From Coenobita brevimanus (lineage: Eukaryota > Arthropoda > Malacostraca > Decapoda > Coenobitidae), in NCBI GenBank assembly GCA_032717465.1, contig CM064665.1, positions 24,948,588-25,012,587 on the forward strand: DNA of 64,000 nucleotides, written 5' to 3'. The notes under the pieces are model-generated. The model saw nothing but the letters and a program-made list of their open reading frames with translations, was not told where the DNA came from and did not search any database. Shown piece by piece: positions 34,817 through 45,499 of this stretch. The translations under genes and the position numbers were made by a program. Each line of letters begins with the position of its first letter. Within the stretch, counting starts at the first letter, position 1.

Positions 34817-35556
34817 ATTCGTGACATTACGCCCCTTCAAAATGAATATTTTTCCTTATGGGAAAAAATTTGTGGATATATATGTACACATCCTAACTCA
34901 GTCACACAAGATTCACACTGTGGTGTGTGTGCTATCCTGCTACAGGAGAAAATCACTATCGCCAATGAGCGTAAAAACCTCGTATTTACGTTAATGGAGG
35001 CAAGCTTGAGGGAAAAAACTCCGTGACGACGGTGAAAATCCTGTACTCAGGTCAAACTGAGCGAAAGTTCGCTACATTTACACTGACAACTAAATGTTGT
35101 GTAGCGTGGTGTATGTGATACACTGTGTAGGTGTGACAGTTGTAGTGTAACTGTACCTACGTGTAAAATGATACAGTAAATATTAATAATATGGCGACGA
35201 CGAAGGCAGAGGAGAAGAGGCGGCAGCGTGCAGCAGACGATCAGCTGGCCCGCACAGCAAAACTGCTACACCCATCGCTGTACCTGCAAAATCAATTAAG
35301 GTGGAGCATCAAAAGTGTCAATGAGACAAAAATTCTTATTACATTACAATTACTCTCTCTGCCTAGCAATCAGTACATGCTACGAAAGGTACGCTCTAGC
35401 TGAAAAATACGAGTGACAGCCTAAGCTTCGTACATTCGAGGTCGCCATTAATTTATTAGGTACATTATTAACCAGGAAACGTAGTCCCTGGACGCCGTTG
35501 GTCTTGAGGACTCGTGTAGTTTACTGGTTAAACTTAACTCTACACTTACAATTAGT
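34817..35556. other. Unassigned, with a 70-codon orphan ORF
   Basis: Contains the plus-strand frame 35191-35403, which opens with a strongly charged stretch (TKAEEKRRQRAADDQ) and then loses any pattern. It could be a first exon, a retroelement gag start or chance. A possible splice donor (AAG-GTGGAG) lies near 35300, but nothing confirms it. Confidence 0.25.
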
Positions 35557-35902
35557 GTCGGCAAGTTGAGAATCCTTATGCAAACTTGGGCTTGTGTGTC
35601 CTCAGACACAGCCTCGGACTGCACACGGGTCCTCAACCTCCCCCTTAACCTAGTGCCTATATTAATATCGGCCAACTGACAATCCTTACGCAAAGTCGGG
35701 CTCGTGTGTCCGCAGACACAGCCTCGGGTCGCCTCTGCGGGGTTCTCTCTCGAACTTCCCCCTTAACCTATAGTACTTATATTAATATCGGGGAGCTGAG
35801 AATCCTTGTGCAAACTCGGGCTCGTGTGTCCGCAGACACAGCCTCGGGTCGCCTCTGCGGGTTCTCAAACTTCCCGCTTAACTTATGGTACATATGTATG
35901 TA
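35557..35902 (+). repeat. Minisatellite, three units of 110-120 bp
   Basis: Units start at 35557, 35667 and 35787 with (A/G)TCGG..A.(T/C)TGAGAATCCTT. Each contains GGGCT(C/T)GTGTGTCC.CAGACACAGCC and ends CCCTTAACCTA(T)AG...TATATTAAT. Units 2 and 3 are closest; unit 1 is more diverged. Confidence 0.92.
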
Positions 35903-35988
35903 CAGGCGCTGGACATGATGTGTCCTGTGGGGCCAATGGGCGAGACGTCAGGTCTGCACCCACTTCACCACTACCCTGTCTCTTGATG

Positions 35989-37471
35989 GCTCTGAAAAAA
36001 AAAAAAAAAAAAAAGATTATATTTCTTTTTGAGAAGTAGGGCCTATTCAATCCCTTCAGTGTGATGACCATTCATTTTCGCTACTCACCAGACGATGTTA
36101 CTTGATTAGGAAAATCTTTGTAGTGAATGTGTAAGAAAATACTTCCATTAACTCCTTGAATATGAGGATGACATTTGTATGTATCATACCTGCAGATTGT
36201 CGCTAGATAGTTTGGTTCATGTTGTGCTCGACCTGTTGTGATTGAAATTTTATATGTACTCTATAGCACAGATCACATTTTGTATTTGGACTATTTTGTC
36301 AGAAAAAGGATGTTATAATACCGAGCAGGGTCATGGCGACTTATGGCTGGGAATGCTATTATTCCTTGTGAGAAAAAATTACGCCATTGAAATAATGCGC
36401 AAAAGCAATTCAGACCGAAATTATCAAAAGCTTTTTCAGTTAATCAAGTGTAAACCCAGAAACACAAGAAAAAAAATATGGATAAAACTATTGCATAAAT
36501 ATGCGAGATAGAGCAATAAATGACAAATGAGCATCAGACATTCCTAGGAAAATACAGAAATAACAATGAAAAATATAAAAGCCTCCCACATTTCACATCC
36601 TGACGGCAACAAAGACGTGGATTAAATGTTTTCTATTTTAATGAAAAACTTTTATTATTAATGCTGTTTGAACCTCTTATTTCCTTTCCAGTGTAGGTAC
36701 CTTTTGAAGCAACCGGTCCAGCATGAAAGTGGAATACTGTGCTTATCAGTATTGATTGATGAATTTTCTCAAACTTTCAGCTAAGTCAACAATGCATGCA
36801 AAACTTCATTTTAGGTTAAAATAAATCCAGAAGAGAAATATCAGAAAGTGATTAGTTTTAATAAAACGGCTGCAAGTTCCACCATCACCAGCAACTATGG
36901 CCTCCCGCTCTCTTTCACTGATCCAAGGCACCTCTGGATCACCCCAGCTTTCCGGTCACTTCAGGACCTAACTTTGGTCACAGCTGGGTAACTATTCACC
37001 CTGGCTGAAAAGCATTGGTATAGGGTTTGCATCATCATGCTAACCAAGTTTTCCACCAGTACCTGGGGAGGGCAGGAATGCACAAAAATAGGAGAAACAT
37101 GAATGGTATGCTCAGTTCTGTTCCTATTGTGTGCTTTCCCCTTCCTGCAAAGAATCATTATAATAATAATAATTTAGTAGAAAAAATACTCAGTGCTGAC
37201 TGCTTGAGGTTTACCATCATTAGTAAAAAATATATATATATATATACAGTACATATATTTAGACGCATATTACTCTGCAATATCATACGGGTAATCATGA
37301 TTAATAACCCAGTATATACATTTTGCAATAAAATCATACCTGTTGCCTTTTTTATGCAAGGGATATATCTGTTTTTAAAAAGTATCCACCTTTTTTTCTG
37401 AGCACGATATTTTATTCTGATATAGGCAAACAAAAGCAGATGGAAATAAAAGCCAGCCTGTGATCCCTTTT
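35989..37471 (+). repeat. Repeat R2, copy 1 (~1.48 kb)
   Basis: Almost identical to the reverse complement of 60916-62406; over a 600-bp stretch compared by eye I see only a handful of differences. It starts at GCTCTGA plus an A-run and ends at AAGCCAGCCTGTGATCCC. It holds an open 89-codon frame (36242-36511) conserved in the other copy, containing LWLGMLLFLVRKNYA and NTRKKIWIKLLHK, which I do not recognise. No terminal inverted repeats are evident. The right edge abuts a LINE family C fragment exactly where its RT is cut off. Confidence 0.9.
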
Positions 37472-38480
37472 TCCACTCTGCAGGCACAGTTTCACTCATC
37501 CATGCCTTCTTACATATCTCCAACAAGCACTTCATTCCATTCTCACCACTATATTAAAGCATCTCTGCATGCACCTCATCAACCCCAGCTGCTTTCCCAT
37601 TTTTCAGCCGCTTCACAGCACTCTTCACCTGTGCGAGTGTCACGTCTCCTGGCACTGCATTCCTTCTCTGCACCCTCCCAAAACCAATCATGTTTACAGC
37701 TGCTCTGCACTCTCTATCCCCATTCATCAGCCTTTCAAAATATTTTTTCCACATGGTCCTTGCTTCATCTCCATGGGTTAATAATCTACCACCTGCATCC
37801 TTCACACCATGCCATTTCTTTCCGCTTTCACTTCTACATTTCGGCACCTCTTTCCAGAATAACGTTCTATTTTCAGAGTAGTTCATATGCATTTTTATTC
37901 CTAGATCCTCATTTACCTCCTTTTTCCTCTTCACTAGTCTCTTTACGTGCTTCTTGCTCTCAACATATTCAGTTCTTATTTCAACTGAACCTCTTTCCTG
38001 TAACCACTTTAGCCACTTCTTCCTCTTTTCCTCCACCGCTCTCTTTACCTCCTCATCCGACCATGCCGTACCTTTCTTCTTTATTGTTACTCTTACCACA
38101 CCACACACCGCTTTAGCATTCCTAACTAAGCAATCCCTATATGCATTCCTGTCTGCCCAGATCCATTTCATTCCAATTCAGTAATTCTAACTTGTCCTCT
38201 ACTTTGGTCCTGTATTCATCTGCCATTTCTTTGATCTTCAGCTTCTCAACTTTCAGTCTTCCTCCCTGACTGCTCCTCTCTCTCCTGATCCACCTCACTC
38301 TTCTCAGCTTGATCTTGCATACCACAATTATATGATCTGAGAGACCTCCACATCGTCCTCTCACAGCCCTCGTATCAGCAACCATTCCCATCATCGACCT
38401 CTCTACGAGCACGTAATCAATCAGGCTTCTTTCAACACGATCCCCGTTCCCTCTATACCATGTATATTTATGTGCAATAA
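37472..38480 (-). pseudogene. LINE family C fragment (endonuclease end, linker, RT start)
   Basis: Minus-strand pieces encode the end of an endonuclease (DYVLVERSMMGMVADTRAVRG and LSDH), a long basic linker (38171-37554: AWSDEEVKRAVEEKRKKW, LFWKEVPKCRSE) and the RT opening (LKNGKAAGVDEVHAEML). After a frame change come CLLEICKKAW and VPAEWKKG. The RT is then cut off at 37472 by repeat R2, before any catalytic motif. It is related to families A and B but has its own sequence. The linker part is open for 205 codons, so decay is moderate. Confidence 0.9.
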
Positions 38481-38514
38481 GACATTAAAGTAATGAAGAG
38501 GTACTGACAGGCAT

Positions 38515-38650
38515 ATGAATGAGGGGGGTACAAGTTGGAGGCAGGGCAGCTTGGTGGTGGAGGACAGGGTGAGGTGGAGGCTATTCATTTGAAGCCACCT
38601 CTTCTGGGACTAAGGCATCAGACTATAGGTAGATAGACAGACCGACAGAT
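38515..38650 (+). mobile_element. LINE family B, 3' terminus
   Basis: About 130 bp matching the family B end (GACAGGGTGAGGTGGAGGC, GGGACTAAGGCATCAGAC), ending in ATAGGTAGATAGACAGA-type tetranucleotides that continue as GATA/GACA repeats to about 38715. Confidence 0.8.
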
Positions 38651-38715
38651 GGAGATGTAGACAGATAGGCATACAGATAGACAGATAGAAAGATAGGCAG
38701 ATAGATTGATAGATA

Positions 38716-39790
38716 TTGTGGATGGATAAGGCGATAAAGAAATAGACTGACTGAAATATAGATAGATATATAGCAGTCTACGATAGTATGAGGACTTGAT
38801 TCACTTATAGTAACTGAATAACCATGTAAATCATACCGTATGAAAACTGAGTCATTTTTTACTTCGTCTTCAGACGTTCTTGTATGTCGTTGAGAGGTGA
38901 CCTGCAATCTGCAACAAGAATCACAATCCACCTCACACAGACACATCCACTATCTAAATGGCTCAATTCGATCTTAATACAATGATAACATTTTTTTTTT
39001 TTTTTTTCAGATAAAGTTACTTTGTACTCTTTTTAAAATACATCGATAGTAGTAATTAAGCAAGTTTCAGGTTGGGAAGATACAATGGTTTAGAGTATTT
39101 CGTGCATTTCGTTAAGTATTTGAGAACTTTTTCTTTATTTTTCTTTCATTATCAAATCCAGATTCTCTAGTATTAGAAATGGATGGTTTACCTATTTAGT
39201 GTAAAGAACCGCAGCCCTCGTAGCAGTTTGCCTACATGTTTACTGACAAGCAGTAAGAAGACTCTGGATTTTTTTCCCTAACATTGCACTAGGATTAGGA
39301 AGACAAACAAGTATATACCTAGTTTTAAACCATCCACATCATGCGACACATAAAAAATAATATTTACATACAGGTACCCACTTGTTCTGGTGGGTGAACT
39401 GTGACATACAGGAAGCAATCTTCATCCACGACATGACCAGCTCGGGAGGCATATTTCCGTCCTGCATGGGTATTCGTCTCAATACCACAGCCAGCTACCT
39501 CAACTAAGCAGCCCTGGTGGGATAGGCTAGGTTTGCTTTGGTTAGGTTAGCCAACGAGGATAAGTAATTTTGCCTGGGAAATACATTGAGCATATTTTCG
39601 ATACAAACCTATGGTTCGTTTTGAAACGACGAGGCGAGCATCGTTCCTGGCTGAGGGTTCTCGGTGGTGAGACGAATATGCATACAGAACGGAAATATGG
39701 GCCTGGGAGATTAACTAGGATTTTTCAAGCTGTGGGTTGGAAGTGAACTGGAAGAGAAGGTCTTCAGAATTTTAGCTGACGGCTGACCTT
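38716..39790. other. Unassigned DNA
   Basis: T-run at 38991-39009; otherwise nothing recognised. Confidence 0.4.
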
Positions 39791-39814
39791 ATGTACTGTA
39801 GGGTTTCCGAAACT

Positions 39815-40205
39815 ATCTACTGTAGCTCAAATCACTCTAGCTCTCTTGTATCTGAAGCTATCGTCCCTTGCATAAATATCATCATCTTGTATATCAGGAA
39901 AGCAAGTCCTCATCGGATTCTCCCTTTACTCAGAAACTTCATATTTGGAATGACCTCTATTACGTGTCTTGCCCTAAGTCACTCCAGTTCTGTTGTATCT
40001 AATGTTGACTTATATTATTTATCGTGCCGTAAATCATTCAATTTTTCTTGTATCTCAAGCTATATCACCATTTCTGTACAACCCCAGTTCTGTTGTATCT
40101 CAGGCTACATCACCTTTTTTGTACAACCCCAGTTCTGTTGTATCTCAGGCTACATCACCTTCTGCACAACCCCAGTTCTGTTGTATCTCAGAAACCACAG
40201 CCGTT
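39815..40205 (+). repeat. Minisatellite, ~45-bp units (TCTGTTGTATCTCAGGCTAC)
   Basis: Three near-perfect units from about 40060 to 40190: GTATCTCAGGCTACATCACC, then TGTACAACCCCAGTTCTGTT. More diverged units reach back to about 39820. Unit length is about 45 bp in the core, so the peptide repeat is a by-product. Confidence 0.88.
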
Positions 40206-40339
40206 AACAGATTATCCCCTTGCCCGTGAGGAGAAGCCCATCAGAAATTCCACATTGCTAAACGGACCTTTACAGTTACTTTACCCTTCTGACTCCCCCG
40301 TGCCGGCACATAAGTCGGCAAACCCTCCAGTTTATGCTT

Positions 40340-40606
40340 CATGAGAGAAGGGCGAGGAAGGGCGACGCGATAGGGCAAGAGAAAAGAGACGCCAATCGTT
40401 TATCAAAATGCAATGAAAGTGGAAGGAGAGGGAGCACGGAGAGAGAGGAGAGTACAGAGGTCGAGAGGGGAAGAATCTTATGAGAGTGGAGAAAAAGAGA
40501 AATATAGAAAGAGTAGGGAAAAAGATGAAGATGGAAGTGTGGTCGGCGGAGAGGGAACAAGAAGAAAGAGAGGGGGAGACCGAAGGAAAGAAAGCGAATG
40601 TTGAGG

Positions 40607-40649
<43 letters not shown>

Positions 40650-40930
40650 GGAGAAACTGGAGGGAGAAAAATTTGGTGTAGGTATACATTGTGTTGCAGT
40701 GAGAGCAATTGGGACGTCGGGGATATGAGATGAGAAGTGGAAAGGAGTAAAGATATAAGAGAGAGGAATGTGGAGAAAAATGTTGGCGAGAAAGAAAGGA
40801 AGTTTAGAACTAAAAGATGGAGAGGAAAACGAAGAAAACGAGGATAATGGCGAGGGGAGCAGAAAGAAACAAAAAAGTTGAAGGAGAAATCTGGGAAAAG
40901 TAAGCTTGGGACGAAAGTGATATTTAGATT
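40340..40930. repeat. Purine-rich tract with (GA)n core
   Basis: The plus strand is almost all A and G for about 590 bp, including a pure (GA)n run at 40610-40646. The 165-codon minus-strand frame rich in Phe, Leu, Ser and Pro follows from this composition. Confidence 0.85.
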
Positions 40931-41991
40931 ATTATCTGGATTCAAACGTCCGTAGAGAGGTATCATATAGCTCATCTATAGGGAGAAGGTTAATAATTTA
41001 TTTAGGAGAGAACAGGTAGACATACTTCTATTAATATACATGAATACCCGGACTCGCCTCTTATGTTACGGAAGGCATTTGCCAAATTATACCAACTTCA
41101 GCTTGGGCATTAGGTGCGGTTAATGTGCAGGAAGCAAGAGATGCATCGGTAAAGAAAGTACGATCGTGAAGGAACATGTGGAAATGAAAGTATGTGTATG
41201 TACTGCATGTGTTACCATAGGGAACGATGTATGTGTTGGTCAGTGTTATGTCTGTATTATCTCACGTTATATGGGATATGATAGTCCAAGCATTTTTGTC
41301 AGCAAGGTACCAGTGTTGCGTCAGGGAGCAGCATATTACCTATATCAATAATCTCAAGCAATGTGAAAGAGGATGTATCTCATCCAGTGGGCTGCCTGAT
41401 AGGCTGTTAGATGGATGATTCGGAAGTAAATCATTGTAATGGGTGGAGTGGTTCAGTCGACTATCTGATGGAGGATTTTGAGATGAATCAAGACAAGAGA
41501 TGAATTGCTGTTCCGGAGGTCTAACTACCCTCTCATCTACCTAAAATCTAACTTACGCTGACTGCATACTTAGGTTGTGGCCTGGGCTATAACGGCCTTA
41601 GTTCAGTAAGCAAGACAGGATATCGAAGGGAGAATATGCCCAAGTAACGTGCCACATGGCTAACTAGTACTGAGGCCTTCATTCTTGTTGCTACACTCAC
41701 ACCATAAAGGTGTGGATGAGTCACAAGATGAGCTCCTCCAAACTTGCATGGCCATTGCAGAGGCTCCTGTAGCTACCAGGTGTGATGGCATGAGACAGCT
41801 ACAAAGGCTGGAATGCACTCGCTGACTTACGAGTCACGGAGGAAAGTGAACTTAAGAATAAAATGCTGATATAAATATATATAATCAGTTGACACAAGGT
41901 GAATCGACATGTGAAATCTAGTAGTAAGTTTTACTTTATTCTGGCTTACTTCGCAGATTCTCTAAAGACGAGAATTTTATAAACTTTCTCA
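40931..41991. other. Unassigned DNA
   Basis: No gene or repeat recognised. Confidence 0.4.
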
Positions 41992-42890
41992 ACAGTACAC
42001 AGCAGAGACTATCTACTCACGAATGCTGTGTCATTAGTACTGTTGGTCTCTAAGAAATTATTTTTACCCCCTGCCAATCAATAGCTAATACTAATAATAC
42101 TGGACAACTCCTTGTTGATGATAACTCCTGGCTGGCACAACGGATTTAAGATTTAATATGGAAGAACTGGTTTAAATACCAGTCGTGATTACTATAAGTT
42201 TGTGCAAACTGGGAGTAGCACACTAAAGTAAGCTTAATGTGGAGAAATCGAACACGATTCTACATTTACATTAAGCTTAGAAAAGAACTGTAAATTTATT
42301 AATTACATAAAAAAATTTACAAGTATCTCAAAATGAATTCAAATATCAGAGGAAATACACTCACTCTCATTCAAAAAGCTAATTAGACTTACACCTAGGA
42401 AAAAGAATGGAAATACTAGTCAGTGGAGGGAAGAGGCTGGGTGTCTCGAACTGCTTCAGCAGGCGCTGCTATTCGTTGCTAATGTCCACTACGCCGATCA
42501 CCAACTCAGTGGGGAGATGCGGGGAAGTGTTGTACAACGGAGACTCTGCTCTCAATCCTGGGCACGACGAGACCTTTTCCCTTGGCGGTCCGAAGCTGAC
42601 TGATGTAACAAAGCCGGGTACGGGAGTGAGAAATGGCCACGTTCACCGGAAGTGGGCGTGGCCTAACTTCAACGGTCAACGGAGGCAGGGCGAACGATAT
42701 ACACACTCATTAAAATCACTCAGTGAAGCACTAATGTCATGCATAAGAAGTCACTTTTGAAGCAGTGACGAATACTTTGAAAAACCATCCCGATCAAAGT
42801 GCATACAGGGACGGTTAAACTGAGTGATACACAGTAGGTCTTCCATTAAAGCTCGTAGCTTCCCACCAAAGTACACTGTCACGAATTTGT
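41992..42890 (+). repeat. Repeat R3, copy 2 (~0.9 kb)
   Basis: Direct-orientation partner of 33976-34816, about 8 kb downstream. The 117-codon frame inside (42407-42760) is not conserved in copy 1, so it is not a gene. Confidence 0.7.
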
Positions 42891-43069
42891 ATAAATACAT
42901 AGTCTTGCAAATACATGACATTATGGTTTATAGAAACGGGAACAAATAGGAATCTTTACGAATAAGATCCGGTATATCTTAGGGTTGCCACTTCGGTTTC
43001 TATGGTGCTTCTGCTTGTATTTCCACTTTAGTTCTCGCCTTTTAAAAACTTTGGTGTAGTATTACACAG

Positions 43070-43390
43070 CGTGGTGGACAAAGAAAAGAAGAAATGTGTA
43101 GAGAAAATTAGAGAACACGAGGATATCAATGGAAAGGAACGGGGAGAAATGAAGAAGGGAGGTGGTATGGCAGCGAAATGAGGGAAGAGGAAAAGGAAGT
43201 GGGGAGGGAATAGAAGTAAAAATGTAGGAACAAAGAGAGAAGTGGAAAAGAATGGTGGTTTAACAGTGATAAAGAAGGAGTGGAGAAAGAGAACACTGGT
43301 GGAGAAGGAAAGGTAGAAATGAAGGGAGAGAAATGTTAAAAGAAGAAAAGGTGGAAAAGAAACGAAAGATAATACAGAGGCAAGTGACGC
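43070..43390. repeat. Purine-rich tract
   Basis: About 320 bp with A and G dominating the plus strand, similar in texture (GGAGAAA, GAAGAAG) to 40.3-40.9 kb. The 151-codon minus frame is compositional. Confidence 0.75.
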
Positions 43391-43681
43391 AGGGGGGCAG
43401 GTCGGCGTCCAAGCAATCAGCAACGTAAGCATTGCTAGTTTACCTCCGACACAACTGGATCCGCCACACAAATACACCGACATTCTCTCACTGCAGCTGA
43501 AATTCTCTCACTGCACCTGACATTTTCTCACTGCACTTGACCATTTTCTCAAATACAAATGCATTCTCTTTATTCAGGTCACCACAAAACTATTTTCTTT
43601 TTAAGTGATGGGAATTCGAGCACTCGGGGGGCTGATAACTGTTTTGAATAGCTTGAACTACTGAAAAGAATAGTTTGGATT

Positions 43682-43938
43682 TCTGTCTATCTATCTATCT
43701 ATAGCCCGACGCCCTAATCCCGCAAAGGGTGGCCGCAGACAAAACGCCTCCAAGTCGCTCTGTCACCCACCATTTGACTACCCTCCCTCATTTACCTCTC
43801 AACTCCATCCCTCCACCTCATCCTCGGTCTACCCCTCCTTCTCCCTCCCTCCACCTCACCTACATACACCCTTTTAGTCAATCTTTTGTTCTCCATTCTC
43901 TCCACATGTTCAAACCACCTCAGTGTATTTCTCCGTTT
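43682..43938 (-). mobile_element. LINE family B, 3' end
   Basis: Minus strand: RWFEHVERM-like start at 43938, the GR-rich stretch and the terminal phrase GGATTAGGGCGTCGGGC, then CTAT tetranucleotides (plus strand 43686-43702) as the GATA tail. 5'-truncated and slightly frame-broken. Confidence 0.85.
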
Positions 43939-44245
43939 GGATTTACGGTGAATAAAAATGGTTACTTCTTGATGTGATGATGTGAAATACCTTGGACCTT
44001 GGCATGTTCAATAGTGTTTTGCTTTCTGGTGTATGCTTGTTTTATTTATTTATATATATTTTTTTTTACGAATTTTCACACTCAAAATGCTGTTCCAATG
44101 CTTGAGTCATGCGTTCTCCTCATCAAGAACCAGCTGCCTGAGGTTAATTATTGTATTATTGTATCATATCCTTTACCCATACTACACATCCTTTGTTGTG
44201 TAATACATTATTGACGGGTAATACACACGAGTATGCAGCGATGTT

Positions 44246-44247
<2 letters not shown>

Positions 44248-44306
<59 letters not shown>
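44248..44306. repeat. (CT)n microsatellite
   Basis: 59 bp of pure CT. Confidence 0.97.
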
Positions 44307-44309
<3 letters not shown>

Positions 44310-44439
44310 GAGTTAAGTGTGAAATCCCAGATCCTACTACAAGGAATAAGAGAGGTAGAGCTATTTAGTCATTTACCTATAATTCCAATCGTATATGATA
44401 AGAACTTTATATCTACAAGTCCATACCCTATTATTGGGT

Positions 44440-45290
44440 GTGGGTCACTGTGGTGGCTGTTTTAAGTGAGGGGTATCAGAGACAGAAATTGAAGATGCTG
44501 TTCGCCAGTGATAATGATAACAGCAGGATCGAAGGAAGGGCTGAAAGAATGGGCGCTGCGGTGACAGGAAAGATTGTACAGAGGAGGCCTCAAGGGAATT
44601 GCACAAAAGACATAATGTACTACTTGGTAGCAAGCAAGGAGGAAATGGAATAGAGGGATTAGTGGCGAGGGAATGAAACAAATGATCAGGTGTAAGTACC
44701 TGGGCACCATGATAACAAAAGAAGGTAGTTGGTGAGACAGTATAGGCAGATTGATCAGAGTTGAGGGCGCTATCTGGAGTGGTGTGTGATAACAGAATGA
44801 TATAAAGGTTGAAAATAAAAATCTATGAATCGGTAAAAAGGTCAGTGCTGATATATAAGTGGACATCTGGGTAATGAGGAAGAAAGAAAAGGAGAAGCCT
44901 GGAAGGACTGAAATGAAAATATTTAGGTGGATATTGGACACTTCGCTCAAAGACAGAATTGGAAATGAGGCAATGCAGAGGAGAACAGGTGTGGTGTGTA
45001 TCAGGCAGAAGATAAGAACAGCAAGATTGAGAACACAGGGTCATTTGGTGAAAAAAGTTGAGCAAGAACGAATCAAGAGAACATGGAGACAGCCAGTGTA
45101 AGAAAGAAGGTCAAGAGGAAGGTAGTAGATTAGGTGCATAGATGGGGTTCACAGAGATCTGAGAGACTCTGGGATCCTGGAGAGATATCATGGATGGACA
45201 GCTGCAGAAAAGCCACACTGTTGGTGCCAATCACTAACAGTAGGGAACGCTATTGACAAAGATGATGATGATGATGAAGGTCAAGAAGAT
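44440..45290 (+). pseudogene. LINE family E 3' part with (GAT)n tail
   Basis: Plus-strand pieces of an RTE-like element distinct from A-C. Near 44490 KLKMLFASD stands where LFADD is expected, so the second catalytic Asp context is altered. Near 44695 YLGTMITKEGSW is the motif E region. Near 44910-45100 MKIFRWILDTSLKDRIGNEAM, RRTGV and LRTQGHLVKKVEQERI are the C-terminal domain. The last codons are followed by GATGATGATGATGATGAAGG at about 45258, the probable 3' tail. Many stops and frameshifts; not functional. Confidence 0.8.
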
Positions 45291-45499
45291 GATGATCATG
45301 ATGATCCCATGGGATCGGAATGACTGTGATGGTGATAACGATGATAAGGATATAACAGAATTCACTTCACTATTCAAAATTATACTAACAAACTGATTAA
45401 TAAATATCATCCTGAAATCGTGGTAAAATATGTAGTTCAGTGTATACAATGCATTCATTTCATGGTGATAGGAAGCATGTTATACTCCACATATTTTCT

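Noticed and set aside
39525..39552. Telomere-like TTAGG repeats
   Set aside because: Only two adjacent TTAGG units (GGTTAGGTTAG); too short to mean an interstitial telomere.
40339..40975. Minus-strand frames of 116 and 165 codons
   Set aside because: Low-complexity translations of the purine-rich tract and (GA)n run.
33976..42890. One LTR retrotransposon bounded by R3 copies
   Set aside because: The copies are clearly diverged, no gag-pol genes or primer-binding site lie between them, and the interval is filled with unrelated repeats and minus-strand LINE sequence.
43028..43483. 151-codon minus-strand frame with apparent hydrophobic segments
   Set aside because: The hydrophobicity comes from T- and C-rich codons in the complement of a purine tract; no conserved feature.
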